64,000 nt of DNA from Mesotoga prima MesG1.Ag.4.2 (GCF_000147715.2 NC_017934.1:868001-932000); one strand, 5' to 3'. Shown: positions 25,492-35,155, counted from the stretch's first letter. Numbers and translations are program-made. Notes: generated by a model not told the origin, from the letters alone.

Positions 25492-27567
25492 CTAAACCCC
25501 CTTAATCTTCAAAGTGAATTTCGAGCCTTTCCCGGGTATAGATTCCAGAGACACGTCTCCTCCCATTAGCAAAACCGATTTCTTTACAATCGAGAGTCCA
25601 ATACCAGTGCCTGGAAACTCCTCATCAGTGTGTAGTCTCTGAAACACATTGAAAATTCTTTCGTGATACCTGTCTTCTATTCCGATCCCATTGTCTTCTA
25701 TCGTTAGAAAGACCCAACCTTTGTGATGTTTGGAGGATATTTTTACTATGGGGCGCGACCCGACATTGTGATAAGTCAACGCATTCTGAAGGAGATTAGT
25801 TACTGCTCTTTTTAGAAGAGATTGGTTTGCATAGACCGTTGGCAAATCCGTAATTATGCTTACCTCTGCCCCTTCCTCTTCAATTCTCCGGTTCAACGTA
25901 GCAATGCAGTCGTCAACGATACTTTTCAAAGGTAGTTCGTTCAGGTGAATCGATGATCTACCGATTCGGGAGTATTCTAGAAGGCCGTCTATGAGATCGG
26001 ACATATCTCCTCCTGCTTTCGATATAAATCCGAGATACCTTTGTCCCTCTTCGGGAAGGGAGGACATATAACGATCTGAAATGATCTTTGAAAAGCCATT
26101 AATAGCCCTTAGAGGAGCTCTCAAGTCATGTGAAACAGAGTAGGCGAAAGATTCCAGCTCTTTATTAGCCGCTTCGAGCTCTTCTGTTCTATTTTTGACT
26201 CTCCTTTCTAGTTCCTCGAGCATTAGTTCTCTTTGAGTTACATCTTCAAATATCGCTACGACTTCATGTGATCTATCGGGATAGATATAATTATCGGCCC
26301 AGAAGTCTATTCTTTCATCTTTGTAGCGCCTCACTGGATGGTGCATTGGTCGGCTGGTCTTCCATACCTCGATAAGCCTCTGGTAAAGACCTAGCTCTAC
26401 AACTGATGGGAAGATTGCCTTGACACTTCTACCAAGTATCTCCTCTCGATTTACTCCAGTAATTCTGCAGCCAGATGGATTCATATCCAAGAATACGACA
26501 TCGTCACCTTCATTGATTACTCTGTATATGGCCACTCCAATGTTCATGTTCATATATAACTTTCTGAAGCGAAGTTCGCTTTCCTTGAGGGCAAGTTCTG
26601 CCTTATGTTGTTCTGTCACATCCTCAAGTATTCCGAAGATTCCTTCAAGATTTCCGTTTTCATCACGAATTGGGGCGTTGTAAACCTTTATAATGATTTC
26701 TCTTCCATCCTTCGTCCTCTGCGCAAAGCGCTCGCCTCTAACGGGAAGGCCTTTCAGAGTTTCGACGTTCATTCTCTCGTAATCTTCCTTTTGGGTTTCT
26801 AGAATGTAAGGCAGAGGTTTGCCGAGGACCTCTGAGCATTTCCATCCAAATATCTCTTCGGCCGCCTCATTCCATGATGTAACCTTATAGTCGAGATCAA
26901 GACTTATAATAGCTACCGGAGAATTCTTCACAATCACCGCGAGCCTTTCGCTCGTGGAAGCAAGTTCGCTTTCTGCTGCTTCCCCCCGCTTGCGCGCTAT
27001 TTGGCCCGTCATTGCCCAGCCTACTATCATTGTTGCCGCCGGATAAACTATCATCACGGGCAACGCTGCTATCTCAAAAAAAGTTTCTCTACTTTGAGAA
27101 GGAAGAAGAAGCATGCACAGAAGCATAAATACATGCACTACGATTCCAAATAGATACAGCTCTAGTAGTGAGCGATCACAGGAATCTCTTCGTTTATGAT
27201 GTTGCCAGATGAGACCCACAGAAACCGAACTGAGTATTGTGCTTATTCCTGGAATCGTTCCCTCGCCGCCCATCAATATCCTCAAGCCAACGGCCATCGA
27301 GGCCGAAATCATGGAGGGAATAAATCCGAAAAAGAGACCTATTAGACCGAGTGCAACCGATCTAGTATCGAAAACTACTCCGGGAGAGAGCTGCCAAGAG
27401 TTGAGCATGACGCCAACTGTAACCATTCCAAGAAGGAAGCCAGAGATGATTTGCCTTGGTATTTGTCTACTTGTTGTTGATTTAACATAGAAGACGGTGT
27501 ACAAAACCACAAAAGTAATAAGTAAAGCTGCGTTATTGACAAGCGCAAGCAGTGCTTCTTTTCCCAT
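25492..27567 (-). CDS. membrane PAS-PAS sensor histidine kinase
   Basis: 691 aa: an N-terminal membrane module of about six helices (residues 1-190, resembling 5TM receptor 5TMR-LYT type), PAS 1 (about 205-325, VIVKNSPVAIISLDLDYKV), PAS 2 (about 330-445), a coiled coil, then the kinase core: H-box FAYSVSHDLRAPLRAINGFS, N-box NLLQNALTYHN, G1 EDNGIGIE and G2 GTGIGLSIVKK. This H-box type pairs with Rcp1-like regulators, which is the next gene. Signal unknown. Confidence 0.93.
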   Translation of the reverse strand: MGKEALLALVNNAALLITFVVLYTVFYVKSTTSRQIPRQIISGFLLGMVTVGVMLNSWQLSPGVVFDTRSVALGLIGLFFGFIPSMISASMAVGLRILMGGEGTIPGISTILSSVSVGLIWQHHKRRDSCDRSLLELYLFGIVVHVFMLLCMLLLPSQSRETFFEIAALPVMIVYPAATMIVGWAMTGQIARKRGEAAESELASTSERLAVIVKNSPVAIISLDLDYKVTSWNEAAEEIFGWKCSEVLGKPLPYILETQKEDYERMNVETLKGLPVRGERFAQRTKDGREIIIKVYNAPIRDENGNLEGIFGILEDVTEQHKAELALKESELRFRKLYMNMNIGVAIYRVINEGDDVVFLDMNPSGCRITGVNREEILGRSVKAIFPSVVELGLYQRLIEVWKTSRPMHHPVRRYKDERIDFWADNYIYPDRSHEVVAIFEDVTQRELMLEELERRVKNRTEELEAANKELESFAYSVSHDLRAPLRAINGFSKIISDRYMSSLPEEGQRYLGFISKAGGDMSDLIDGLLEYSRIGRSSIHLNELPLKSIVDDCIATLNRRIEEEGAEVSIITDLPTVYANQSLLKRAVTNLLQNALTYHNVGSRPIVKISSKHHKGWVFLTIEDNGIGIEDRYHERIFNVFQRLHTDEEFPGTGIGLSIVKKSVLLMGGDVSLESIPGKGSKFTLKIKGV

Positions 27568-27754
27568 ATTGGCTCCTTTTGAGGGTTGAATGATGAAGCT
27601 CTAGAGAAAGTATAATCTGCGCTCTTTCCAAAAGAATCTATCTGCGAGAGTGTATCACTCACAGGTTTTCAAATTACGCTGAAAAGAACAGTATCTGCTC
27701 GTTCGATCATGACAGTCCTGCATGATATTATTGTTGAGTTATCGGGAGGTGTTT

Positions 27755-29170
27755 ATGGACAAGACCGTTGATGGAAATTTCTCTGATTGTTCGTCGATAA
27801 AGATACTTCTCGTAGAAGATTTGAAAAGTGATGCGGAGCTAGCGGAATTAGAAATCACAAAAGGGCTTTCGGGATGGTGCGATTCTGTTGGTTTCTTGAG
27901 GGTAGATAATCGTGAAGATTTTCTCCAGTCGATCTCTAATTACAAGCCCGACATAATCATTTCCGATTACATGATGCCTCACTTCAGCGGGATGGAAGTA
28001 ATAGATCTTGCTTTGAAGTTCTCTCCCAGTACGCCTATAGTCATTCTTACTGGTTCCATGAACGAGGAGACTGCCGTTGAATGTATGAAGGCGGGCGCCT
28101 CAGATTATGTCATAAAGGAACATATGGCTAGGCTCCCGTTCGCAGTCAAGGAGGCAATAAAAAGAAAGAAGGAAGAAAGACTCAGGGCCGCAGCTGAAGA
28201 GGCTCTTGAAGAAAGCGAGAGGAAGTTTCGGCTTATTGCAGAAAAGGCGAATGATCTGGTATATAGATATGAATTATTCCCCGAGAAAAAATTCTCGTAT
28301 GTCAGCCCTTCTGCCACAAAGATTACAGGCTATACACCGGAGGAGCACTACTCAAATCCAAATCTTGGTTTCGAACTGGTCCATCCTGATGACAGATGGA
28401 AACTTGACGGGCTTTCAGAGCAAGTGAATCAATCGCCGATTCTTTTGAGATGGATCAAGAAGAATGGAGAGATCATCTGGACCGAGCAGATGAATGTGCC
28501 CGTTTATGACGATGAAGGAAATCTTATTGCAATAGAAGGAATCGCCAGAGACGTTACTGAACGCCAAAAAACCAGCGAAGCACTGAAGGCAGCCTTCAAT
28601 TCAGTTGTTACTGTGTTGTCTGATGTGCTGAATCTGAAGGATCCATACACTGAATTCCATGAGAAGAACGTCGCTAAACTTGCCGTCGAAATTGGAAGAA
28701 AAATGGATCTTGACGAATCAACGATCGAAGCTTTGAGAGTTTCGGCAATGGTTCACGACATAGGAAAGATTATGATTCCCACCGAGATATTGTCGAAGCC
28801 CGGAAAACTGAGCGATATAGAGTTTGAAATAATAAAGAGGCACCCCGTGACAGGATACGAGATTCTTAAAAAAGTCAAACTGCCCTGGCCCGTTGCAGAA
28901 ATCGTTTATCAGCATCATGAGCGTCTCGACGGTTCCGGTTATCCTAGACACTTGAAGGAGAAGGAGATTCTTCTCGAAGCCAAGATAATTATGGTTGCCG
29001 ATGTTGTCGAAGCGATGAGCTCCCATAGACCATATAGAGCAGCACTTGGTTTTGATGCCGCACTAGAAGAAATCAGATCGAATGCTGGAAGGCTTTACGA
29101 CCCGAAGATCGTTGAGATTTGTGCTTCGATAATAGAAGGAGGATTTACCTTTTTAGAATCTGATCAGTAG
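27755..29170 (+). CDS. REC-PAS-HD-GYP response regulator (putative c-di-GMP phosphodiesterase)
   Basis: 471 aa from ATG 27755 (GGGAGGTG upstream). Receiver (about 10-130; Asp in DIIISDYMMPH, Lys in DYVIKEH), a PAS domain (about 150-275) and HD-GYP (about 290-470): VHDIGKIMIP, HPVTGYEIL, YQHHERLDGSGYPRHLKEKEI. All HD and GYP residues are visible, so hydrolysis of cyclic di-GMP is expected. Divergent from the histidine kinase, which may phosphorylate it. Confidence 0.92.
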   Translation: MDKTVDGNFSDCSSIKILLVEDLKSDAELAELEITKGLSGWCDSVGFLRVDNREDFLQSISNYKPDIIISDYMMPHFSGMEVIDLALKFSPSTPIVILTGSMNEETAVECMKAGASDYVIKEHMARLPFAVKEAIKRKKEERLRAAAEEALEESERKFRLIAEKANDLVYRYELFPEKKFSYVSPSATKITGYTPEEHYSNPNLGFELVHPDDRWKLDGLSEQVNQSPILLRWIKKNGEIIWTEQMNVPVYDDEGNLIAIEGIARDVTERQKTSEALKAAFNSVVTVLSDVLNLKDPYTEFHEKNVAKLAVEIGRKMDLDESTIEALRVSAMVHDIGKIMIPTEILSKPGKLSDIEFEIIKRHPVTGYEILKKVKLPWPVAEIVYQHHERLDGSGYPRHLKEKEILLEAKIIMVADVVEAMSSHRPYRAALGFDAALEEIRSNAGRLYDPKIVEICASIIEGGFTFLESDQ

Positions 29171-29654
29171 AAGACCTCTGTACTCTTCAAAAATCCACGC
29201 AATTTCAAAACCGATCATTTTCTAGATGCTTAGGAAGGGGAAATAATTCCTCGACCGTTGTTTAATTAAGAAGCAAAGACGAAAAAATAGAAGCCGCCTC
29301 TAATGGGCGGCAAAGAATAGGAAGTGCTAAAGTGAAAATAATAGGCATTGAATTATGATAGCATAGCATCTGCGAAAACTCATATCCTATAGAGACCGAC
29401 ATATTAATAAATCGATAAGAATTGGTTATGCTCTGCGTCGCGTTTGTTTTTTCTTGCAAGGTTTAGGATGATGTGCTGACTGTATTTTACGAGCCGGTTC
29501 ACATGGAGATCAGTTGTGCTAGGTTATAAAAGTGTCTAAAGAAGGCTCACAATCAAAACAACGCGAGCGAGAATAGAGTTCTTTGCGATCAGCTGTTAAA
29601 GCAGAGGGTTGAAAGACATCAAAGGAACTCAGAACAAAAAAGAGCTGAAAAAGC
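29171..29654. other. 484-base gap without gene
   Basis: One small hairpin (GCCGCC-TCTAAT-GGGCGGC near 29292-29310) lies after the HD-GYP gene and may act as an imperfect terminator. Nothing else supported. Confidence 0.4.
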
Positions 29655-29680
29655 GAAAATCTCCCAACTGGGAGATTTTC
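29655..29680 (-). terminator. terminator after tRNA-Glu
   Basis: Palindromic stem GAAAATCTCCC / GGGAGATTTTC with a 4-base loop; on the minus strand it runs into CGCTTTTTC, so it can end the tRNA transcript. Confidence 0.75.
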
Positions 29681-29713
29681 AATGGAACTTACGCCGATGG
29701 AGAACTAAAATGT

Positions 29714-29788
29714 TGGCAGCCCCACGGGGAATCGAACCCCGACCTTCGGACTGAGAATCCGGTGGACTAGCCGTTATCCTATGGGGCC
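29714..29788 (-). tRNA. tRNA-Glu, anticodon CUC
   Basis: 75 bases including an encoded CCA. Acceptor GGCCCCA pairs with TGGGGCT; D-arm GGAT/GTCC; anticodon stem CCGGA with loop TTCTCAG, giving anticodon CTC after U33; T-arm CGGGG-TTCGATT-CCCCG. One C-A mismatch closes the anticodon stem at 27-43. The variable loop is short. Confidence 0.95.
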
Positions 29789-29871
29789 GAACAGAAATAA
29801 TATTATCATGCTCTCTGGCTTTTGTAAACACCCCTATTGAAGAGATATAATCAGTTTGAGGAGGTGTTGCG

Positions 29872-30663
29872 GTGTTTGTTAGACGATGGTTTTCTTCGCG
29901 CAAAAGGGCAAGCGTCGTGATTTGTCACGGAATTGGCGAACACAGTGGAAGATACGACGGTTTTGCTACTTATCTTAACGGAAAGGGATTCGATGTGTTT
30001 GCGGCAGATTTTCCAGGTCACGGCATGCATTCGGGAACTCGGGGTTTCATTAAGTCATTTGACGACTTCACGTCGCTTGTAAAGGAAGTTGCCGATCGAG
30101 TGAAGAAGATTCAGCCCGAGCTTCCCCTCTTCCTTTTCGGGCACAGTATGGGAGGACTTATAGCTACAAGAGTCATAGAGGTGCATCCAGATCTTTTCAA
30201 TGCCGCCGCCCTTAGCGCTCCCCATCTTTTTTCAGCAAAGGAGTCCGTCAAGAATCTGCTTCCGTTGATTTCGATTATCAGACGAGTTGCACCAAAAACT
30301 ACATTCAGTAGTTCTTCTCGTTTCACTCCCGCTGACTTGTCAAATAATGAGAGAGCTGTACAACGATACATTGCAGATCCTTATGTGCATGATCGAGTAT
30401 CACCGAATCTCTTTTTCGGTCTTGAAGATAGTATCGAGCAGGCGCTGAAAGAGGCGGATAGAATAATGACACCTACTCTAATAGTCTATGGTTCCGCCGA
30501 CAGGGTTGTTGATCCAGTAGGAGGAAAGGAGCTCTACGAAAAGATTAACGTGGAGAAGAAAATGCTGGAAATCCCGGGGGGAAAGCACGAACTGTTTGCC
30601 GACGAAGAAAGAAGGTCTCAATTCTTCGGGGCGATTTCATCGTTCTTTCTTGAGCATATTTAG
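29872..30663 (+). CDS. alpha/beta hydrolase, monoacylglycerol-lipase-like
   Basis: 263 aa. VVICHGIGEHSGRYDGFATYL and FAADFPGHGMHSGTRGF are hallmarks of the lysophospholipase/MGL group; nucleophile in LFGHSMGGLIA, Asp in YGSADRVVDP and His in GGKHELF complete the triad. Start GTG at 29872 after GAGGAGGTG. Its last 27 bases overlap the 3' end of ribF on the other strand. Acts on lipid esters by family analogy; no signal peptide. Confidence 0.9.
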   Translation: MFVRRWFSSRKRASVVICHGIGEHSGRYDGFATYLNGKGFDVFAADFPGHGMHSGTRGFIKSFDDFTSLVKEVADRVKKIQPELPLFLFGHSMGGLIATRVIEVHPDLFNAAALSAPHLFSAKESVKNLLPLISIIRRVAPKTTFSSSSRFTPADLSNNERAVQRYIADPYVHDRVSPNLFFGLEDSIEQALKEADRIMTPTLIVYGSADRVVDPVGGKELYEKINVEKKMLEIPGGKHELFADEERRSQFFGAISSFFLEHI

Positions 30664-31548
30664 GTGTATCTCCAGCCAGCGACGGGCAACTCTTTCATCA
30701 TGTTTTATCTGTTCTATTAGCTCGCCCAGTGAGTCGAATTTCAACTCGGGCCTAATAAATTCAAGAAACTCCAGTTCAAGGTTTCTATTGTAGAGATTGC
30801 CGGAATAGTCAAAAAAGTATACTTCATACTTGACTTCTTCCGATGTGTTTACCGTGGGTCTGAAACCAACATTTAGCAAACCAAAGTAATCTCTAGAGTC
30901 AATCGTCGACATAATTATGTAAACACCCGATCTCGGTATTACTAGCCTTTCATCTCCCCGATGTATGTTTGCAGTCGGAAAGCCAATCTTGGCGCCGAGC
31001 TGTTTGTCTTTGTAAACCTTGCCTCGTATCGAGTATCTCTTTCCTAGAAGGGAATTCGTGAGGCCGATGTCCCCTTTAGCTATAGATTCCCTTATCCAGC
31101 TGCTGCTAATTCTGCGCCCGTCATATAGCGCGTCGGGTACGATCTCAACTCTCAAGTCTCCTTCTTTTGAGATCCTCTCCAATAGCTCGATATTTCCCTT
31201 TGCACCGTTTCCAAAGGTGAAATCACTTCCGACTACAATTGCTCTCATGCCTTCACTCATCAGCCTGGAGATGTAATCTTCCGGTTCAAGATACCTGATT
31301 TCTGACATGTTGACAGTTAGTACCCTTTCAATTCCGGTAGCCAGAATCAGTTCAAGTCTCTGTGCAACAGGATAGATTATCCCCGGGAAGTTTGGAAAGT
31401 AGTATCCCCAGGGATAGACAATTGAGATTGCTGTACTCTGCAAATCTAGATTGGCTGCTATGTTTACCGTCTTTTGCATGATCGCTCTGTGACCCAAATG
31501 GACGCCGTCGAAATTTCCTATGCAGGCAACATACATATCAAGCACCAA
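30637..31548 (-). CDS. ribF: bifunctional riboflavin kinase/FAD synthetase
   Basis: 303 aa. N-terminal nucleotidyltransferase (CIGNFDGVHLGHRAIMQ, SSSWIRESIAKGDI) and C-terminal flavokinase (RYSIRGKVYKDKQLGAKIGFPTANI, GVYIIMSTI, VYFFDYSGNLYNRNLELEFLEFIRPE). Converts riboflavin to FMN and FAD, cofactors for the NqrB/C/F genes in this window. Overlaps truB by 11 bases. Confidence 0.96.
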   Translation of the reverse strand: MVLDMYVACIGNFDGVHLGHRAIMQKTVNIAANLDLQSTAISIVYPWGYYFPNFPGIIYPVAQRLELILATGIERVLTVNMSEIRYLEPEDYISRLMSEGMRAIVVGSDFTFGNGAKGNIELLERISKEGDLRVEIVPDALYDGRRISSSWIRESIAKGDIGLTNSLLGKRYSIRGKVYKDKQLGAKIGFPTANIHRGDERLVIPRSGVYIIMSTIDSRDYFGLLNVGFRPTVNTSEEVKYEVYFFDYSGNLYNRNLELEFLEFIRPELKFDSLGELIEQIKHDERVARRWLEIHLNMLKKER

Positions 31549-32458
31549 GAACCTTTTCCAGTTTTGCCACTCTCTCGAGCGAATTCTTAGCTAGGAGTGT
31601 CTTGATGAATGAAGAAGTGCGCTCTGATCTTGCGACTGCCAATAGTCGTTCGTCGCTACCGATTATTCTGATTAAGTCGTTCTTCGCAAACTTTCCCATA
31701 ACACCTGCCACTCCGCTGGCATAGATCTGTTTGCCAAGGAGGACATTGCTGCTCTCAGAATCGTTTAGCAGAAGACCTGGAAGGAAGTCAATCGAATCTT
31801 CGAGTGAAATTATTGAGAAATCAGACACATCGTCGATCTGGTGTGCAGAATCAACGGAGAAATTACCCTGAGAAATCCTTCGTAGTTCAGTAACCGTTGC
31901 GCCGCAGCCAAGTTTGTACCCAATATCCATAACCAACGATCTGATGTAAGTTCCCTTTGAGACCTTAGCTGTAAAGGTGACTTTCTCATAAGAAATGCCA
32001 ATGTCATCGATAGAATAGATCTTAACCGGTTTTGGCGGAAGGTTGATTATTTTGCCCTCTCTAGCGAGTTTGTAAAGCCTCTCTCCGTTGTACTTCTTTG
32101 CAGAGTATGCGGGAGGAACTTGAAGATACTCTCCTTCAAATGATTTGAGTGCATTAAAAACCTCATTGAAACAGAAACCCGGCACCTTCCGCTCTTCAAC
32201 AGTCCTGCCCGTAATGTCAAATGTATCTGTAATTCTTCCTAGCACGAGCTCGGTCCTATATGTTTTGTCCATTTCAAGAAAGTACTCGAGAATCCGAGTT
32301 CCCTTGTTTACCCCAGAGATAACGAGCCCACTGGCAAAAGGGTCCAGTGTTCCCGCATGGCCTATCTTCTTTGTCCCCAGTCGACGTCGAAGGAGGTTGA
32401 CAAGATCATGTGAGGTAATTCCGACCGGTTTGTCTACAAGTATAATCCCATCACTCAT
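31538..32458 (-). CDS. truB: tRNA pseudouridine(55) synthase
   Basis: 306 aa. GIILVDKPVGITSHDLVNLLRRR, KIGHAGTLDPFASGLVI (catalytic Asp), YRTELVLGRITDTFDITG, YSAKKYNGERLYKLAREG and KGTYIRSLVMDIG are family landmarks. Makes Psi55 in the tRNA T-loop. Overlaps rbfA by 8 bases, the common rbfA-truB-ribF order. Confidence 0.96.
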   Translation of the reverse strand: MSDGIILVDKPVGITSHDLVNLLRRRLGTKKIGHAGTLDPFASGLVISGVNKGTRILEYFLEMDKTYRTELVLGRITDTFDITGRTVEERKVPGFCFNEVFNALKSFEGEYLQVPPAYSAKKYNGERLYKLAREGKIINLPPKPVKIYSIDDIGISYEKVTFTAKVSKGTYIRSLVMDIGYKLGCGATVTELRRISQGNFSVDSAHQIDDVSDFSIISLEDSIDFLPGLLLNDSESSNVLLGKQIYASGVAGVMGKFAKNDLIRIIGSDERLLAVARSERTSSFIKTLLAKNSLERVAKLEKVLGA

Positions 32459-32822
32459 CTTTCGTGTTTGTCCTCTCCCTTTCGATCTTCTCCAGCAACT
32501 GAGCTACTCTCAAGCTTGCTTCTATTCCAATGTCTTCTTTAAAACGGATTTCAGGGGCTTTGAACAGACGAATGTTCTTTGCAATTGCAGTCCTGAAGAT
32601 TCCCTTATCTTCATTCAGCCTTTTAACCAGCTTTTTCTTGCTTTCATCTGGTCCCATAAGACTTACAAAGACCGTTGCAAAACGCTTATCTTTGGTAAGT
32701 TCTACCCTGACTATTGAAACCATTCCTAGCGAGTCGTTGTAACTTGTGTAAGATGATAGAGTTACCGTGAGAACCTTCTTTATCTCAGACTCCAACATCT
32801 CTTTCCTGTAACTACTTGCCAT
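32451..32822 (-). CDS. rbfA: ribosome-binding factor A
   Basis: 123-aa KH-like protein for 30S maturation. Starts MASSYRKEMLESEIKKVLTV; VRVELTKDKRFATVFVSLMG and LFKAPEIRFKEDIGIEASLRVAQLLEKIE fit the family. I take ATG 32822, as the GTG at 32831 lies within the GGAGGTG ribosome site. infB, often upstream, is absent; hairpin repeats start just beyond. Confidence 0.94.
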   Translation of the reverse strand: MASSYRKEMLESEIKKVLTVTLSSYTSYNDSLGMVSIVRVELTKDKRFATVFVSLMGPDESKKKLVKRLNEDKGIFRTAIAKNIRLFKAPEIRFKEDIGIEASLRVAQLLEKIERERTNTKDE

Positions 32823-32970
32823 GGCTCTCACCTCCGGGATAATTATAACCTACAAAGCGAAGATGGGAATATGCCAGAATGAAAATGAATGCAACGGCGC
32901 TTCGGCTGGAGGCCTTCTCGGGTCCACCGTCAACGGTTCGCCGTTCTCAGAGAAGAGCATATAAGAAATT

Positions 32971-33256
32971 CGACGCAATGCCGGCGAAGATCGCGCCGGG
33001 ACGCAAGAGGCACTGAGGAGCATCAGTGGACGCAAGGCTGGCTTCGTCGGGAAGTGATGCGCCGAAAAACATCGGCGGAAGTGATGCCCGGAAAGTCATC
33101 CGGGGAAGTGATGCTCGCTTGCGCGAGGAAGAAAGAAATATCAGACTCAATACGCCGAAAAGCATTGGCGGTCGCACGCCGACGAAGAACATGTCGGGAC
33201 GCAATGCACTGAGGAGCATCAGTGGACGCAAGGCCGACTTCGTCGGGAAGTGATGC
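32971..33256. repeat. mosaic hairpin-repeat array, copy B (about ten hairpins)
   Basis: Ten short hairpins in 286 bases with a period near 27: for example CGCCGA-AAAACA-TCGGCG (33060-33077), CCCGGA-AAGTCA-TCCGGG (33087-33104), CTCGC-TTGC-GCGAG (33114-33127), and CACTGA-GGAGCA-TCAGTG twice (33011-33028, 33207-33224). Linkers are ACGCAA or AAGTGATGC. Stem sequences vary while pairing is kept; the six-base loops end in CA. Every frame is open by composition, so open frames here are not genes. Confidence 0.85.
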
Positions 33257-33283
33257 CCTTATAGAACGAGTATGTAAAGAAGA

Positions 33284-34580
33284 TTGTGTAAACCCTCTAG
33301 AATGGAAGAGAAGATTGGAGGGAAAAGAAGATGAAATTTGACAGAGAAAAGATCAAGTCGTTAATCGAGAAGAATGGATTTGAAAACGTTGGAGATGTTC
33401 AAGAGGCAATGAAGGAATTGTTTGGTGACGTAATCAAAGAAATGCTTGAAGGAGAACTGGAAGATGAGCTTGGATATTCGAAGCATGACTACAAGAACAA
33501 AGAGACTGACAATTCCAGGAATGGACATAGCAAGAAGACAGTTAGGAGCGATTACGGAGAAATAGAACTTGAGATACCAAGAGACAGGAAAGGTGAATTT
33601 GAACCGGTTGTTGTGAAGAAACACCAGAGGGACATTTCTGGTATAGAGGATCAGATAATCTCCATGTATGCAAGGGGAATGACAGTAAGAGATATTCAGA
33701 GTCATATAGAGGATATCTACGGTTCCAGATTGTCTGCAGAGAGCGTAAGCAGGATAACGGACAAGATACTGCCACTGGTCTCCGAATGGAGAAACAGACC
33801 ATTAGAATCTGCGTATGCGATAGTCTACATGGATGCCGTATTCTTCAGGGTCGTTGAAAGCAACCAGGTAAGGAAGAAAGCACTCTATATAGCCTTAGGA
33901 GTATCCCTAAATGGCCACAAAGACATTCTAGGCATGTGGATAAGTGAAACAGAAGGAGCAAGCTACTGGCTAAGCATTCTCAACGAATTGAAGAATCGCG
34001 GGGTTGAAGACGTGGCAATCTTCTCAATAGATGCATTAAGCGGAATGGAAGAAGCCATAGAGGCTGTATATCCATTCTCAGAGGTTCAGAAGTGCATAGT
34101 TCACCAGATAAGAAACACCATGAGATATGTTACCTGGAGGGATCGTAGACCTCTAGCACGCGATCTCAAGACAATTTATCAGGCACCTACAAGAGAGGCA
34201 GGATGGAATGCATTGCTTGCACTAGAAGAGAAGTGGGGCGACAAATACCACTTGTCAATAAAAAGCTGGAAAGATAACTGGGAAACTCTCTCAACCTTCT
34301 TTCAATATCCAGAGGAACTGAGAAGATTGGTTTATACAACTAATCCCATTGAATCAGTTAATAGACAACTCAGGAAGGTGACGAAGAACAAAGGAGTCTT
34401 TCCAACAGACAATTCTCTCTTAAAGATGGCTTATCTAGCAATAATGAACATAACAAAGAAATGGACAGTAAGAACTCTTGATTGGTCCAGGATCCTTACT
34501 CAACTTGTGATAAAGTATGAAAGATTAGCTAAGTACATAAGCTGATTCTTAAACCCATTACAAAAAAGGGGTTTACACAA
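33284..34580 (+). mobile_element. IS256-family insertion sequence, about 1.3 kb
   Basis: Ends carry inverted repeats: TTGTGTAAACCCT at 33284 and AGGGGTTTACACAA ending at 34580. A single transposase gene fills it. No exact 8-9 bp target duplication is visible at the flanks, so it may be old or flanked by later change. Confidence 0.85.
33331..34545 (+). CDS. IS256-family (mutator) transposase
   Basis: 404 aa, full length. ELEDELGYSKHDYKNKETDNSRNG, RNGHSKKTV, EIPRDRKGEFEPVVVKKHQ, ISMYARGMTVRDIQ and the catalytic DDE region (YMDAVFFRV; FSIDALSGM; TTNPIESVNRQLRK with the Glu) are all present. RBS GGAGGG upstream. No frame damage seen, so probably active. Confidence 0.95.
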   Translation: MKFDREKIKSLIEKNGFENVGDVQEAMKELFGDVIKEMLEGELEDELGYSKHDYKNKETDNSRNGHSKKTVRSDYGEIELEIPRDRKGEFEPVVVKKHQRDISGIEDQIISMYARGMTVRDIQSHIEDIYGSRLSAESVSRITDKILPLVSEWRNRPLESAYAIVYMDAVFFRVVESNQVRKKALYIALGVSLNGHKDILGMWISETEGASYWLSILNELKNRGVEDVAIFSIDALSGMEEAIEAVYPFSEVQKCIVHQIRNTMRYVTWRDRRPLARDLKTIYQAPTREAGWNALLALEEKWGDKYHLSIKSWKDNWETLSTFFQYPEELRRLVYTTNPIESVNRQLRKVTKNKGVFPTDNSLLKMAYLAIMNITKKWTVRTLDWSRILTQLVIKYERLAKYIS

Positions 34581-34605
34581 AAAAAGAGACAGAACCTATA
34601 GAACA

Positions 34606-34703
34606 TTAGACGCAGTGCCGCATGCGGCAGGAAGCTATTAGAAAGCCAGTCGCACTTCGTGCTGCCAGTTCCGCCTCACGGGATGATAACCTTACTCCCT
34701 TGA
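34606..34703. repeat. hairpin-repeat fragment between the two IS elements
   Basis: GACGCAGTGCCGCATGCGGCAGGAAG and neighbouring small palindromes reuse the GACGCA/GGAAG linker style of the main arrays in a reduced, partly degraded form. Confidence 0.5.
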
Positions 34704-34955
34704 GGTCATCCTGGCACGCTTCTGGCCAGGATCTAAATCTCTGAAACAGTTGCAAGTTGTTGGAATTGAAAAAACCAGATCCCGTATAAGAGCGCTACGG
34801 GATGACAATGTCAGACGATTATACGATTCTTTTGTAGGGGCGAACGGCTGTTCGCCCGAAAGAGGTCTTGGTTGGAATCTCTGCCATTTACGCGAAAAAT
34901 GGGACCATAAGGAAGTCGCAATGGGCCGGAAGGCATCAGTGGACGCAAGGCTGGC
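34704..34955 (+). repeat. direct repeat, about 252 bp, first copy
   Basis: Almost identical to 35122-35372 (one A-run difference and a handful of substitutions). Contains paired palindromes such as ATCCCGTA...TACGGGAT and GGGGCGAACGGCTGTTCGCCC. Non-coding. Confidence 0.9.
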
Positions 34956-35155
34956 GAAGAACACGCCAGGCGGGTAAAAACTAAAATTCCTTACAAGAGT
35001 AAGACGTGATGGCAGTCATCTATGTCATCCCGGCACATCTGCCAGGATTTAGATCCTTGGATCGCTTTCAAGACTAGATCCCGATCAGTTGCATATCGGG
35101 ATGACGGTCTTTTTTACTTCGGGTCACCCTGGCACGCTTCTGGCCAGGATCTAAA
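34945..35155 (+). repeat. about 210-bp dispersed repeat, copy 2
   Basis: Matches 22627-22839 on the same strand (for example TTGCATATCGGGATGACGGT in both). It bridges the two copies of the 252-bp direct repeat, so the two families are nested. Confidence 0.85.

Noticed and set aside
25049-29170. Phytochrome-type light sensing by the histidine kinase
   Set aside because: The H-box and Rcp1-like partner resemble phytochrome systems, but no GAF/PHY chromophore domain is present; only PAS domains and a membrane module.
32947-33253. Long open frames on both strands with 9-residue repeats across the hairpin array
   Set aside because: The frames follow from the stop-free repeat units; all lack ribosome sites, and the paired stems explain the periodicity better than coding.
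32971-33256. Possible CRISPR array
   Set aside because: Linkers are too short (6-9 bases), the variable parts are palindromes of 13-19 bases rather than spacers, and there are no cas genes.
33276-34590. Target-site duplication of the IS256 element
   Set aside because: Flanks (AAAGAAGA and AAAAAGAG) are only loosely alike; not a convincing duplication.
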